NCBI GenBank assembly: GCA_942492715.1
Contig: CALOFW010000018.1
Coordinates: 372,001 to 436,000 of the forward strand
Origin: Sva-07 sp942492715
GTDB lineage: Bacteria; Actinomycetota; Acidimicrobiia; Acidimicrobiales; Ilumatobacteraceae
Reading direction: 5' to 3'
Length of the DNA: 64,000 bases
Shown here: in pieces, positions 49,850 to 58,544 of the stretch
How the letters are laid out: each line of letters starts with the position of its first letter
How positions within the stretch are numbered: position 1 is the stretch's first letter
Position numbers and translations under genes: made by a program
Notes under the pieces: generated by a model
Database searches by the model: none
Told to the model about the DNA's origin: nothing
Seen by the model: the letters and a program-made list of their open reading frames with translations, nothing else

Positions 49850-49864
49850 GGTGATCGGATCACC
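49850..49864. promoter_or_regulatory. 15-bp palindrome upstream of the DUF1269-SulP pair
   Basis: GGTGATC-G-GATCACC is a perfect 7+1+7 palindrome 29 bases after the LuxR stop and about 80 bases before the next start codon. It may be an operator; the protein that binds is unknown. Confidence 0.35.
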
Positions 49865-49942
49865 CAGGTTGCATGACTGCCGCAGCCCAAGTCGCCGTCA
49901 CGATGGCGTTGTCAAGCAGTTCACCGAACGAAGGAGCAGGAC

Positions 49943-50470
49943 ATGGCAATGGACACATTCATGGCGTACGTCGGGGTGTACTCGAGCGTCGACGACGCGA
50001 AGGCCGACTACGACGCGGTTCACGACCTCCACACCAAGGAGGGCCTGATCGACGCCTACGATGCCGCCGTCATCGAGCGCAAGGACAACGGCAAGGTCAA
50101 GATCGTCAAGAAGCACGAGACGCCGACTCGTGTCGGTGCGGTGGGCGGCGGAACCGTCGGCCTCGCCACCGGCCTGGTCATCGCGCTGTTCCCGGCGGCC
50201 GCGATCGGTGGCGGCCTGTTGGCTGCGACGACCGGCGGCGGCGCGGCCCTGGGCGCGCTCGCCGGGCACGCAGCGGCCGGCATGAGCCGCAAAGACCTCA
50301 AGGAGCTCGGCGAGAATCTCGACGCAGGCCAGGCTGGTCTCATCGTGGTCGGCGTGTCCGACATGGGCGCGAAGATCGAAGGCGTCATGGCCAAGGCCGA
50401 CAAGGTCGAGGAGAAGCAGCTCGAAGCCGACACCGCCGAGCTCCAGAAGGACGCTGAAGCCGAGAGCTGA
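49943..50470 (+). CDS. DUF1269-like membrane-associated protein
   Basis: The 175-residue product starts with a ferredoxin-like or DUF1269 part (VYSSVDDAKADYDAVHDLH, AYDAAVIERKDNGKVKIVKK), a Gly/Ala-rich hydrophobic hairpin (about 70-115) and a C-terminal part with AGLIVVGVSDMG and an acidic coiled-coil tail. Such proteins are common in actinobacteria as stress-related membrane-associated proteins of unknown activity. AGGAGCAGGAC precedes the ATG as a ribosome-binding site. SulP follows 6 bases later. Confidence 0.72.
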   Translation: MAMDTFMAYVGVYSSVDDAKADYDAVHDLHTKEGLIDAYDAAVIERKDNGKVKIVKKHETPTRVGAVGGGTVGLATGLVIALFPAAAIGGGLLAATTGGGAALGALAGHAAAGMSRKDLKELGENLDAGQAGLIVVGVSDMGAKIEGVMAKADKVEEKQLEADTAELQKDAEAES

Positions 50471-50476
50471 CGCACG

Positions 50477-52225
50477 ATGAGTACTGAGGGCGGCCAGGCC
50501 GTAGCGACGCCGACATCGGCGAAGGGCTCGATCAAGCGGTTCATTCCGATCCTGGTCTGGCTGCCCCAGTATCAGCGTTCATGGTTGACGAAGGATGTGA
50601 TCGCCGGGCTGTCGGTGTGGGCGCTGATGGTGCCCACATCGCTCGGTTACGCGTCGCTGGCCGGCGTCCCGGTCCAGAACGGGTTGTACGCCGCGGCGTT
50701 CGGCATGATCGTCTTCGCGCTCTTCACCACGTCGAAGCAGTTGGTGCAGGGCCCGGGTTCGTCGACCGCCCCGGTGTTGGGGGCCGCGGTCGTCTCGATC
50801 GGTGCCGCGGGCTCCGACGACGCGGTGGCGATCGCAGCGGCGATCACGCTCGTCGCTGCAGTCGTGTTCATCGTCATGGCGGTGCTCAAGATGGGTTGGA
50901 TCGCCGAGTTCTTGTCCGCGGCCGTGCTGACGGGATTCATCTTCGGTGTCGCCATCAACGTGGTGTCGGGCGAGCTGTTCAAGCTCACGGGGACCGAGAA
51001 GTCCGGTTCGAACACGTGGCAGAAGCTGTGGGATTGGGGGGCGTCGTTGCCCGATGCGAATCGCACGACGGTTGTGCTGGGCCTCGCAGCACTGGTGGTG
51101 CTGTTCAGTCTCAAGTTCCTGGCGCCGAAGGTTCCGGCGGAGCTGGTGGCGGTGGTCCTGGGCATTGCACTGACCTTGATCTTCGGGCTGGGCGACCGCG
51201 GGGTGGAGCTGATCGCGGACGTCCCCCGAGGGTTGGCGGCGCCGTCGATTCCCGATCTTCAAATCGTCATGGACAACTGGGAAACGGTGATCGGGGCGGC
51301 GGTCGGGCTGGTGCTGATCGGGTTCTCGGTGACGACCGCCGGCGTGCGCGAGTATGCGAGCAAGCACAACTATCGAGTCGACGTCGACCAGGAGCTGCTT
51401 GCCCAGGGCATGTCGAACGTGTCGGCGGGCGTGTTCCAGGGGTTCTTCAACAACGGCAGCCTCTCGAAGAGCCCCGTCAACGACGGCGCCGGGGCGCGGT
51501 CGCAGATGTCGAGCCTTGCCCAGGGCGGCTTCGTCATCCTGACTCTGCTCGTCCTCGCCCCGATCTTCTCCAAACTGCCCGAGGCGGTCCTCGGTGCGAT
51601 CATCATCGAAGCGGTGACGCTCGGGATGATGAACGTCGGCGAGATGAAGCGACTGGCCCAGGTGAAACGGTACGAGTTCGTGGCCGCACTCGCCGCGCTG
51701 CTCGGTGTGATGACGTTCGGCATCCTCCAAGGCGTCTTCATCGGCGTCGGGATCTCGATGATCTGGCTCGTAGCAGTGTCCGCACTGCCGTACATCCCGG
51801 AGCTGGGCCGCAAGCCGGGGACCGATGCGTTCTACGACCTCGAGCGACACGACGACTGCGAGACCATTCCCGGGCTGAAGATCCTGCGGTTCGACGGCGG
51901 GCTGTTCTTCGTCAACGCCGATGCGCTCGCGGACCGTTTGCGGCAGATCCGTGTCGAGGAACCGACGGGACTCGACGCAGTGATCCTGAGCATGGAGGGC
52001 GTCAATTTCATCGACACCGAGGGCGCCGACGTCCTGATGACCATCGCCCAGGCGGGTATCGACCACGGCATCGACCTGCACCTCGCCCGTGTGAAGTCGC
52101 AGGTGATCGACGTGCTCGAACGGGACGGCTTCTTCGGTCTCGTCGACCGGAGCCACGTCCATGACAACATCGATGCCGCAGTGGCGCTGCACACGGAGTT
52201 GCACCCGGTCCCCCTGATCGAGTGA
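50477..52225 (+). CDS. SulP-family anion transporter with STAS domain (second copy)
   Basis: The 582-residue product has the SulP signature (WALMVPTSLGYASLAGVPVQ), multiple membrane helices, the NVSAGVFQGFFNNGSLSKSP segment and a C-terminal STAS domain with VILSMEGVNFIDTEGADVLM. It is a distant paralogue of the SulP near 40-41.7 kb. Transport of sulfate, bicarbonate or another anion is the family role. Probably in an operon with the DUF1269 gene. Confidence 0.87.
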   Translation: MSTEGGQAVATPTSAKGSIKRFIPILVWLPQYQRSWLTKDVIAGLSVWALMVPTSLGYASLAGVPVQNGLYAAAFGMIVFALFTTSKQLVQGPGSSTAPVLGAAVVSIGAAGSDDAVAIAAAITLVAAVVFIVMAVLKMGWIAEFLSAAVLTGFIFGVAINVVSGELFKLTGTEKSGSNTWQKLWDWGASLPDANRTTVVLGLAALVVLFSLKFLAPKVPAELVAVVLGIALTLIFGLGDRGVELIADVPRGLAAPSIPDLQIVMDNWETVIGAAVGLVLIGFSVTTAGVREYASKHNYRVDVDQELLAQGMSNVSAGVFQGFFNNGSLSKSPVNDGAGARSQMSSLAQGGFVILTLLVLAPIFSKLPEAVLGAIIIEAVTLGMMNVGEMKRLAQVKRYEFVAALAALLGVMTFGILQGVFIGVGISMIWLVAVSALPYIPELGRKPGTDAFYDLERHDDCETIPGLKILRFDGGLFFVNADALADRLRQIRVEEPTGLDAVILSMEGVNFIDTEGADVLMTIAQAGIDHGIDLHLARVKSQVIDVLERDGFFGLVDRSHVHDNIDAAVALHTELHPVPLIE

Positions 52226-52269
52226 CGGCAGTCGAGTGACGGTGTCGGGCGTCTCGGACCACCCGGCGG

Positions 52270-53532
52270 TCAGGCGTGCGGTTCGGGAACCTCGACGCGG
52301 CGTGCTTTGATCAGCGCGACGACGGTGGAGGTGGTCAGGTAGGCCACCGCCACGGCGACGATGACGGGTGCCGCAGTGAGCGGGCCCAGTCCGACGGCCA
52401 GCACCGCGATGAACGTGAGCCCGATCGGTGCCTTGATCGTCGCCCCTGGCACGGCGGCCAACATGGACCCGACGGCGATCGCGTAGGGGATGTCAGGGAA
52501 CATCAGGTGTGCCACGACGCCGGCGGTGCCGCCGACGAAGAGCATCGGTAAGACGTTGCCGCCGATGAAACCCGTGGCGAGGCTGATCGCCATCGCCAAC
52601 ATCTTGCCGACGAGCACCGCGACGAGCAGCCAGATGCTGATCGATGCGGACTCGTCGATCACCGTGGTGAGTTGATCGTTGCCGGCCCCGATGGTCAGCG
52701 GCAGTGCGAACGCGATCAGCCCGACGAGCGCACCGCCGACGGCGCCGCGCACGTACGGGTTCGTCAACTTCGCCGCGACCGTCTGGATCAGCTTCACGAT
52801 GACGACGAACACGATCATGATCACGCTCGACGCGATGCCGAGCCCGGCGCCGACGAGGAGGTGCCAGCCCGCAAAATCGTCGACGGGCACCGCGAAGCTG
52901 TTGAGGAATGTCGTTCCGACCACGCCGAAGAACACGGCGAACGCGACCGTCGCGGCGATCAGTTGCGGCAGGATCGACTCGATGTACCGGTCCTTCGGCG
53001 TCGGTGCCAGCTCGCTGACGATCAGTGTGCCGAGGCCCGGGGAGGTGAACGCGCCACCGAAGCCGCCGGAGATGCCCGCCATCGTCGTGTCGAGACGGGC
53101 GGTCTCGTCACCCGGCCACCGCTTCGAGGCGATCCACGACCCGAGGCCACCCCCCAACATCACCAGGGCGAACGACGGCCCGAGGCTGGCTCCGGCGATG
53201 GCTGAGATGGCCGAGAGCAGGATCCACGACGGCGCCACCTTGTGGTCGACGGCACCCGATTCGATCACCGCGACGCCGCCGGGTACGTGATCGGTGATCT
53301 TCAACCAGCTGCGCACGGCGGCCGCAACCAGCCCACCGGCGGCGATGAACGGGATCCACCACCAGTCACCGGACCACGTGTCGATCCGTGGATCCCCGAA
53401 GATCTGACCGGTCAAGCCGCCGGTGATCCCGAGATAGACGAGCCCGAGCAGGCCGATGACGAGGCCCATCGCCACGGCGATCGCGAGAAGTTGTCGGTAC
53501 CAGGGTCGGTCGATGGGGAGCGCTGTCGTCAT
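52270..53532 (-). CDS. ClC-family chloride channel/transporter
   Basis: The 420-residue polytopic product has ClC features: the helix start GASLGPSFALVMLGGGLGSW, GISGGFGGAFTSPG in the following helix and GFIGGNVLPMLFVGGTAGV in the second half. In the GxEGP-type filter segment the gating glutamate is replaced (GASLGP), which in known ClC proteins uncouples protons and gives channel behaviour. The C-terminus ends shortly after the last helix, without CBS domains. ATG 53532 was chosen; the frame continues upstream without family resemblance. Convergent with SulP. Confidence 0.82.
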   Translation of the reverse strand: MTTALPIDRPWYRQLLAIAVAMGLVIGLLGLVYLGITGGLTGQIFGDPRIDTWSGDWWWIPFIAAGGLVAAAVRSWLKITDHVPGGVAVIESGAVDHKVAPSWILLSAISAIAGASLGPSFALVMLGGGLGSWIASKRWPGDETARLDTTMAGISGGFGGAFTSPGLGTLIVSELAPTPKDRYIESILPQLIAATVAFAVFFGVVGTTFLNSFAVPVDDFAGWHLLVGAGLGIASSVIMIVFVVIVKLIQTVAAKLTNPYVRGAVGGALVGLIAFALPLTIGAGNDQLTTVIDESASISIWLLVAVLVGKMLAMAISLATGFIGGNVLPMLFVGGTAGVVAHLMFPDIPYAIAVGSMLAAVPGATIKAPIGLTFIAVLAVGLGPLTAAPVIVAVAVAYLTTSTVVALIKARRVEVPEPHA

Positions 53533-53691
53533 GTTGATGCCTCGGGTCTCGTTCGGACGCGACGACCCCGGCCGCGCACGAATGACCGCACGCGGGTGAG
53601 GATCCTGACCATGTTCGCAGCAGTCGGTCGGTGAACGATCATCCACAATGAGCGATTGGACGGACCGGTGGTGTCTGGGAGGATGACCGCG

Positions 53692-54369
53692 ATGAGTGAG
53701 GATCCGGGCCTGTCGAACGCGGAGACCAGTGACACGCAACGACGACTGCGCAGTCCCGATCGTGTCGTCGCGTTGAGCGACGGCGTGTTCGCGATCATCA
53801 TCACGATCCTGGTGCTCGAGATCGCCGTCCCCGAGGACCTGTCGGATCGGTCGTTGATCCAGGCGCTCGACGATCTGCAACCGACGTTCGTCGCCTGGGT
53901 GATCAGCTTCCTGCTCACCGGCATGTTCTGGGTTGCCCACCGCGACCTCTTCGCCCGCGTCAGGGTCGTCAATCGCGATCTGGTCTGGCTGAACCTGCTG
54001 TTCCTGCTCCCGGTGAGTCTGATCCCGTTCGCTGCGTCGGTGCTCGGCCGGTATCCGGACGAGCCGGTCGCGATGCACCTGTACGGCGTCGTGTTGATCG
54101 CGGCCAGCCTGATGCGATTCGTCCTCTACTGGTACGTGGCCCGACGCCCTGTGCTGTTGTGGCCCGACGTGCCGACCGACCGGGCGGGTCTCGGACTCGC
54201 GATCACGGCGGCGCCGATCGCCGTCTACCTCCTGGCCATGGTCGTCGCCGACGCGTCGACCGTGCTCAGCGCCGTGCTCTACTTCTCGGTCCCAGTGCTG
54301 TACTTCGTCCTCGTCACGGTGCTGCGAGAGCATCCCGGCACCCGGTCGGAGGCCGACGACTTCACCTGA
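53692..54369 (+). CDS. TMEM175/DUF1211-family potassium channel-like protein
   Basis: The 225-residue product has the DUF1211 repeat signature in its first helix (RVVALSDGVFAIIITILVLE), then WVISFLLTGMFWVAHRDLF and four further helices. Bacterial TMEM175 proteins are tetrameric potassium channels with two repeats per two chains. GGGAGG lies 9 bases before ATG 53692, which favours it over ATG 53683. Divergent from the ClC gene, separated by 159 bases. Confidence 0.82.
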   Translation: MSEDPGLSNAETSDTQRRLRSPDRVVALSDGVFAIIITILVLEIAVPEDLSDRSLIQALDDLQPTFVAWVISFLLTGMFWVAHRDLFARVRVVNRDLVWLNLLFLLPVSLIPFAASVLGRYPDEPVAMHLYGVVLIAASLMRFVLYWYVARRPVLLWPDVPTDRAGLGLAITAAPIAVYLLAMVVADASTVLSAVLYFSVPVLYFVLVTVLREHPGTRSEADDFT

Positions 54370-54399
54370 GCCTCGTTGCAGGTCGCCGGTGAGCGACGG

Positions 54400-55722
54400 T
54401 CACGACCATCCCGATCGGGTTCTCGGCATGTCGCTCCGACCGCCGGGATGGAGGCGGACGCCGAGCGTCTGGTGGATCTGGATGCCGGCGTCGTCGAATC
54501 CGTTGATCGACCCCGACATGTACAGGAGCCACACGCGGCAGCGGCCCTCACCGACCAGCTCGACCGCCTCGTCCCAGTGCTGCTCGAGGTTGGTCACCCA
54601 GTGACGCAGTGTCTGTGCGTAGTGCTCGCGGAGGTTCTCGACGTCGCGCACCTCGAAACCCGCTCGTTCCATGAACCGGACCGTGTCACCCACGTCGAGC
54701 AGCTCGCCGTCGGGGAACACGTATCGGTTCACGAACCCGCGCCGGGCCAGTCGGGTACCGCCCACCGACGAGATCGCATGGTTGAGGAGTCGGCCTCTCG
54801 GACGTAGGAGGTCGTACAGCCGCTCGAAGTACGTTGCCGCAGCGCGCTTGCCGACGTGTTCGGCCATCCCGATCGACGAGATCGCGTCGAACGGACCGTC
54901 GCTCACTTCGCGGTAGTCCTGCACCCGGATCTCGATGCGATCGGCCAGTCCGGCATCGGCGACCCGCTGCCGGGCGTAGAAGGCCTGCTCGTCGCTGATC
55001 GTCACACCGACGACGTCGACGTCGTGGTGGGTCGCGGCGTGGAGCGCCATCGACCCCCATCCGCAGCCGACGTCGAGGAGTCGTCGTCTGGGGCGCTGAT
55101 CGTCCGCGCTCGGCAACCGCTCGTCCAGCCCCAACTTCTGACAGATCAGCTCGTGCTTCGCGGCCTGCGCATCGACCAGTGACGTGTCGGGCGTGACGAA
55201 CCGTGCGCACGAGTACGTCATGGCCGGACCGAGCACGAGTTCGTAGAAACGGTTGCCCACGTCGTAGTGGTGACTGATCGCTGTGCGGTCGCGTCGAGGT
55301 GAGTGGCGACGGCCGCGCGGGACGACCTCCTCGTCGGGGATCGGTGGCCGGGTGCCGACGCCGCCCACGTCGCGGATGGCCCGCAGGGCCGCCGGCGCGG
55401 CGCGCACGGCGGCCGCCGATCCCGGACGTCGAGCGTCCCGGAGTGTTCGGAGCACGTCGGCGACGTTGCCCACGACGTCGACGTCCCCGGCAACGTAGGC
55501 GCGGGCGACACCGAGTTGGTCGGGTGACCACATGATGTGTCTGAACGCCGCGGGACTCGAGAAGCGCAATCGGCCGACGAGGTCCTCGCCCACCACCGAA
55601 CCGTCCCAGAACTCGAACGCGATCGGCGGCTGTTCGACGAAGAGGTCGAACAGCACGGGTTCCACGGCTGCCGCAATCGGCTCCGCAGTCCGGTCCAGTG
55701 GTGCATGGACGAGCGTTCCCAT
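54400..55722 (-). CDS. Cyclopropane-fatty-acyl-phospholipid synthase-family methyltransferase
   Basis: The 440-residue product has an N-terminal lipid-binding part, then the methyltransferase core: SHHYDVGNRFYELVLGPAMT, the SAM-binding LLDVGCGWGSMALHAA, VGVTISDEQAFYARQRV and SSIGMAEHVGKRAAATYFER. It would methylenate or methylate unsaturated phospholipid acyl chains. GGGGGA lies before ATG 55722. Convergent with TMEM175. Confidence 0.87.
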   Translation of the reverse strand: MGTLVHAPLDRTAEPIAAAVEPVLFDLFVEQPPIAFEFWDGSVVGEDLVGRLRFSSPAAFRHIMWSPDQLGVARAYVAGDVDVVGNVADVLRTLRDARRPGSAAAVRAAPAALRAIRDVGGVGTRPPIPDEEVVPRGRRHSPRRDRTAISHHYDVGNRFYELVLGPAMTYSCARFVTPDTSLVDAQAAKHELICQKLGLDERLPSADDQRPRRRLLDVGCGWGSMALHAATHHDVDVVGVTISDEQAFYARQRVADAGLADRIEIRVQDYREVSDGPFDAISSIGMAEHVGKRAAATYFERLYDLLRPRGRLLNHAISSVGGTRLARRGFVNRYVFPDGELLDVGDTVRFMERAGFEVRDVENLREHYAQTLRHWVTNLEQHWDEAVELVGEGRCRVWLLYMSGSINGFDDAGIQIHQTLGVRLHPGGRSDMPRTRSGWS

Positions 55723-55887
55723 GATTCCCCCTGTGTTGACGCGTACTCCCGACCAACAGGATTCCACGACCAGCCGGGCTTGTCATCACCTGATGTGGTG
55801 GATCCACGCTCACCATGTCGTCGTGTCCCGCCGGTACCGCTCGAATCCGACGACGGTGACGCCGCCGAGCTCGGTGGTGTCGGGCCG

Positions 55888-55937
55888 TGGAGCCCAGAGC
55901 GAGAATCGAACTCGCGACCTACGCATTACGAATGCGT
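55888..55937 (-). tRNA. 3' half of tRNA-Thr(CGU), fragment
   Basis: On the - strand the segment folds as anticodon stem ACGCA/TGCGT with loop TTCGTAA (anticodon CGT), variable AGGTC, T stem GCGAG/CTCGC with loop TTCGATT, the acceptor strand TCTGGGC, discriminator T and encoded CCA. A complete tRNA would need a 5' half with D arm and GCCCAGA, which is absent in the sequence upstream. It is therefore a 3' tRNA fragment, as left by site-specific integration into a tRNA gene. Confidence 0.8.
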
Positions 55938-56037
55938 TCAAAGACGTCCAGCCAGGATCGTTGCGTCCGCTGGATGCTGTTTGAGCAGGGCTTTTGTGGG
56001 GACCCGTGCTGTTGCGTGTTGATCAGTGTTGCCCCGT

Positions 56038-56061
56038 ATATGGGACAAAATATGGGACAAA
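56038..56061. repeat. Two adjacent perfect 12-bp direct repeats
   Basis: ATATGGGACAAA occurs twice without a gap (56038-56049, 56050-56061), about 100 bases from the tRNA fragment. Short tandem repeats of this look often are arm-type binding sites of tyrosine integrases at element ends. Confidence 0.55.
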
Positions 56062-56086
56062 CGAATGTTCGTGGTCCGTCCCGAGT

Positions 56087-56566
56087 TCAGCGAGGCTCAG
56101 CCAACGGGAACCGGGCGCGGAACGTAGCGGCGGGTTCGAGGGCGAATCCATCGGGACCGAACGTCACCGTGAACGCATCGAGGAAGCCAGCCTGCCCGAG
56201 CAGGACCGCGGTGCCTTGCATCGGCCACGGGTCGAGTACCGCCACGACACCCCGCCAGGAAGTCGTTTGACCGGCCGCGACCGCAGGCGGAGGGCGAACC
56301 TCCAACGTCAGGTCGTAGATCGGCACGTCATGGGTCGCCCCGCCGAGCCGAAGCATCATCGTGGTCCCCGTGGCGACCGGATTACCTCCGGTGTCGAGCA
56401 GGCCGGCCGCGACGACGGTGATCGGTCCACCGGTGTCGATGACCGCTTGGAAGGTCGCCGGCGCGTGCGGTGTCGCGACCTCGACCACTGCCCGTAGCAC
56501 TGGTTGCGGGCTGCGTCCTCGTCCTTCGCCGAAGTCCGTGTAGTTGTACAGCCAGGCGTCAGCCAA
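56087..56566 (-). CDS. Retropepsin-like aspartic protease-fold protein
   Basis: From TTG 56566 the 159-residue product has the clan-AA pattern: two N-terminal strands, then AVIDTGGPITVVAAGLL with the DTG triad (Asp44-Thr45-Gly46), a glycine-rich loop and a later segment VLDPWPMQGTAVLLGQAGFL that aligns with the second half of retropepsin-like folds (ILG-x-xFL). It overlaps the small DUF5678-like gene by 8 bases. The frame upstream of 56566 is open but antisense-like and unsupported. Single-domain bacterial retropepsins usually work as dimers; the substrate is unknown. Confidence 0.55.
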   Translation of the reverse strand: MADAWLYNYTDFGEGRGRSPQPVLRAVVEVATPHAPATFQAVIDTGGPITVVAAGLLDTGGNPVATGTTMMLRLGGATHDVPIYDLTLEVRPPPAVAAGQTTSWRGVVAVLDPWPMQGTAVLLGQAGFLDAFTVTFGPDGFALEPAATFRARFPLAEPR

Positions 56567-56747
56567 GCCCGTACACCACCGGTTCGCCCGGCACGGGCGC
56601 ACGCATGATCGAGACACCCTCGACACCCTCAGCGTCAAGGATCGCCATGAGGTCCGTGAGCGTTTCGGCGTCGCAGGCGACATTGTCGTGGTCGTCGAGA
56701 GCAACCCAACGGCCCGCCCAGCTGGTGAGATCAAGCGTGCGGACCAT
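56559..56747 (-). CDS. Small DUF5678-like protein paired with the retropepsin-like gene
   Basis: The 62-residue product reads SWAGRWVALDDHDNVACDAE in its first half and VSIMRAPVPGEPVVYGLG at the end, the pattern of DUF5678 proteins. ATG 56747 is supported by a TACGGT box 6 bases upstream. DUF5678 genes are often found directly before genes for retropepsin-like proteins, as here. No function is established; a regulatory or substrate role for the protease partner is possible. Confidence 0.55.
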   Translation of the reverse strand: MVRTLDLTSWAGRWVALDDHDNVACDAETLTDLMAILDAEGVEGVSIMRAPVPGEPVVYGLG

Positions 56748-56753
56748 GCCCAA

Positions 56754-56759
56754 ACCGTA
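56754..56759 (-). promoter_or_regulatory. -10 box of the DUF5678/retropepsin pair
   Basis: TACGGT on the - strand ends 6 bases before the ATG at 56747. Confidence 0.5.
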
Positions 56760-57068
56760 TCAGTGACGCAGATGCCCAAGACGCTGTTGGTGTCCCAGAT
56801 GCAGTCGCGCCGACTCTGCTGCACCGGAGGCTGCCACGCGACCGATCCGTCCAGTGGAAGGGGTCCACGGACAACCGGACGGGTAGATGCGCGCGTGCAC
56901 GACGACGTCGAACCGACCCGAATCGCTGGCGCGCTCGCAGTGATTATGCGCTGCCCAATCGGAGCCCTGACCTCCAACACTTCGCCGGCTGACCGCATCG
57001 ATGTTGATGTCAGGAACTCAATGCCAGATCGCAGGTAGCAGGTGCTCGACGATCAGATGACGTCGGGT
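56760..57068. other. Intergenic stretch without a recognisable gene
   Basis: About 310 bases between the DUF5678-like gene promoter and the selO stop. Open frames exist on both strands but lack codon-like structure, family resemblance and plausible starts. I see no tRNA, hairpin terminator or repeat in it. It may be a remnant within the island. Confidence 0.5.
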
Positions 57069-58544
57069 TCAGGTGCCGCAGAAGGTCTGGTAGTACGCTG
57101 CGAAGTTGTCGTCGGGTGGAGAGGTGTAACGCTCGTGGCCATCTTGGGCATTGAATGGGTTGGTGACCACGTCGAGCAGTTCGGTGAACGGTGACAGGTC
57201 ACCGTTGCCGGCCGCGTCGAGGGCTTCTTCGACGCGGTGGTTACGCGGGATGTACAGCGGGTTGATGCCGTCCATCGTGTCGGCGACGTCGGCCAGCACG
57301 GCGCCTTCGTCCGCGAGGCGTTGGCGCCAACCGGCGATCCAGGCGTCGAGACCGGGGTCGTTGACCATCGAGCGCAGCGCCGAGTCGTCGCCGCGCAGCA
57401 CGTCGGACAGGGACCGAAACGTGAGGGTGTAGTCGGCTTTGGCCTCGTGCATCATGTTGAGGAACTCATCGAACCGTTCGGCGTCGGATGCGTCCTCGGT
57501 CGACAGTCCGAGCTTGGCCGGCTTGCCTCGTAGCAAGTGATGGAGATATCGGTCGGGGAAGGTCTTGAGGACCTCGGTCGCATACGCGATGGCCGTCTCC
57601 TGGTCGTCGTCGATCATTCCGAGCAGTGTCTCGGCGAGTCGTGTGAGATTCCACTGCGCGACGGCCGGCTGGTTTCCGAATGCGTAGCGTCCCTCGCGGT
57701 CGATCGAGCTGTAGACGGTTGCGGGGTCGTAGCGATCGAGGAACGCGCATGGCCCGTAGTCGATGGTTTCGCCCGAGACGAGCATGTTGTCGGTGTTCAT
57801 CACGCCGTGGATGAATCCGTTCAGCATCCACTGAGCGATCAGCGCCGCCTGCGCGTCGACGACCGATTCGAGGAACGCGAGGTAGCGGTCGTCGCGGCCG
57901 ACGAGCGCGGGATAGTGGCGCTCGATGGCGTAGTCGGCGAGGCGTCGAGCGAGGTCGGGGCCGTCGGGGTGGGTGATCGCGTACTGGAATGATCCGACGC
58001 GCAGATGGCTCGATGCCAGGCGGGTCAGCACGGCACCGGTTTCGGCCCGCTCACGGATCACGGCGTCGCCAGTGGTCACAACCGCCAGTGCTCGAGTCGT
58101 CGGCACGCCGAGGGCGTGCATTGCCTCGGCGATGAGGAACTCACGCAACATGGCCGGCAGCGTTGCACGTCCGTCGCCGCCGCGGGCGAACGGGGTTCGA
58201 CCCGAACCCTTGAGGTGGACGTCTACGAGCGTCCCGTCGGGTCGTGTCAGCTCACCGAGCAGCATGGCCCTCCCATCACCCAATTGAGGCGAGTAGCCGC
58301 CGAACTGATGGCCGGCATACGCCATGGCCACCGACCGGGCTGACTCGGGAAGGACCGTGCCCGCGAGAAGACCCAGGCCGGCGTCGGATTCGAGCCAGGT
58401 TGCGTCGAGGCCGAGTTCGTCAGCGAGCGATTCATTCACGACGGCCGGTTGCGGGTTTGCTGCGGGTCCGGCTTGCCAGGCGACACCCAACTCGGGCAAT
58501 GCGTCAGCGTAGGAATGGGAGAGTTCGATCAGTGCGGTCGTCAT
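57069..58544 (-). CDS. selO: Protein adenylyltransferase SelO (YdiU)
   Basis: The 491-residue product has the SelO pseudokinase landmarks: VAMAYAGHQFGGYSPQLGDG near the N-terminus, VHLKGSGRTPFARGGDGRAT (ATP site), LIAEAMHALGVPTTRAL, the NTDNMLVSGETIDYGPCAFL catalytic region and NPLYIPRNHRVEEAL. The C-terminal Cys489 is third from the end (CGT), the place of selenocysteine in eukaryotic SelO and of the redox cysteine in E. coli YdiU. SelO AMPylates proteins in oxidative stress. Its ATG overlaps the stop of the upstream ABM gene by 4 bases. Confidence 0.92.
   Translation of the reverse strand: MTTALIELSHSYADALPELGVAWQAGPAANPQPAVVNESLADELGLDATWLESDAGLGLLAGTVLPESARSVAMAYAGHQFGGYSPQLGDGRAMLLGELTRPDGTLVDVHLKGSGRTPFARGGDGRATLPAMLREFLIAEAMHALGVPTTRALAVVTTGDAVIRERAETGAVLTRLASSHLRVGSFQYAITHPDGPDLARRLADYAIERHYPALVGRDDRYLAFLESVVDAQAALIAQWMLNGFIHGVMNTDNMLVSGETIDYGPCAFLDRYDPATVYSSIDREGRYAFGNQPAVAQWNLTRLAETLLGMIDDDQETAIAYATEVLKTFPDRYLHHLLRGKPAKLGLSTEDASDAERFDEFLNMMHEAKADYTLTFRSLSDVLRGDDSALRSMVNDPGLDAWIAGWRQRLADEGAVLADVADTMDGINPLYIPRNHRVEEALDAAGNGDLSPFTELLDVVTNPFNAQDGHERYTSPPDDNFAAYYQTFCGT

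Noticed and set aside
55888..55980. Complete tRNA-Thr gene
   Set aside because: No D arm or acceptor 5' strand (GCCCAGA) precedes the anticodon stem, so only the 3' half is present.
56567..56998. N-terminal extension of the retropepsin-like protein
   Set aside because: The frame is open, but this part is antisense to the DUF5678-like start region in character, has no family resemblance and crosses the promoter.
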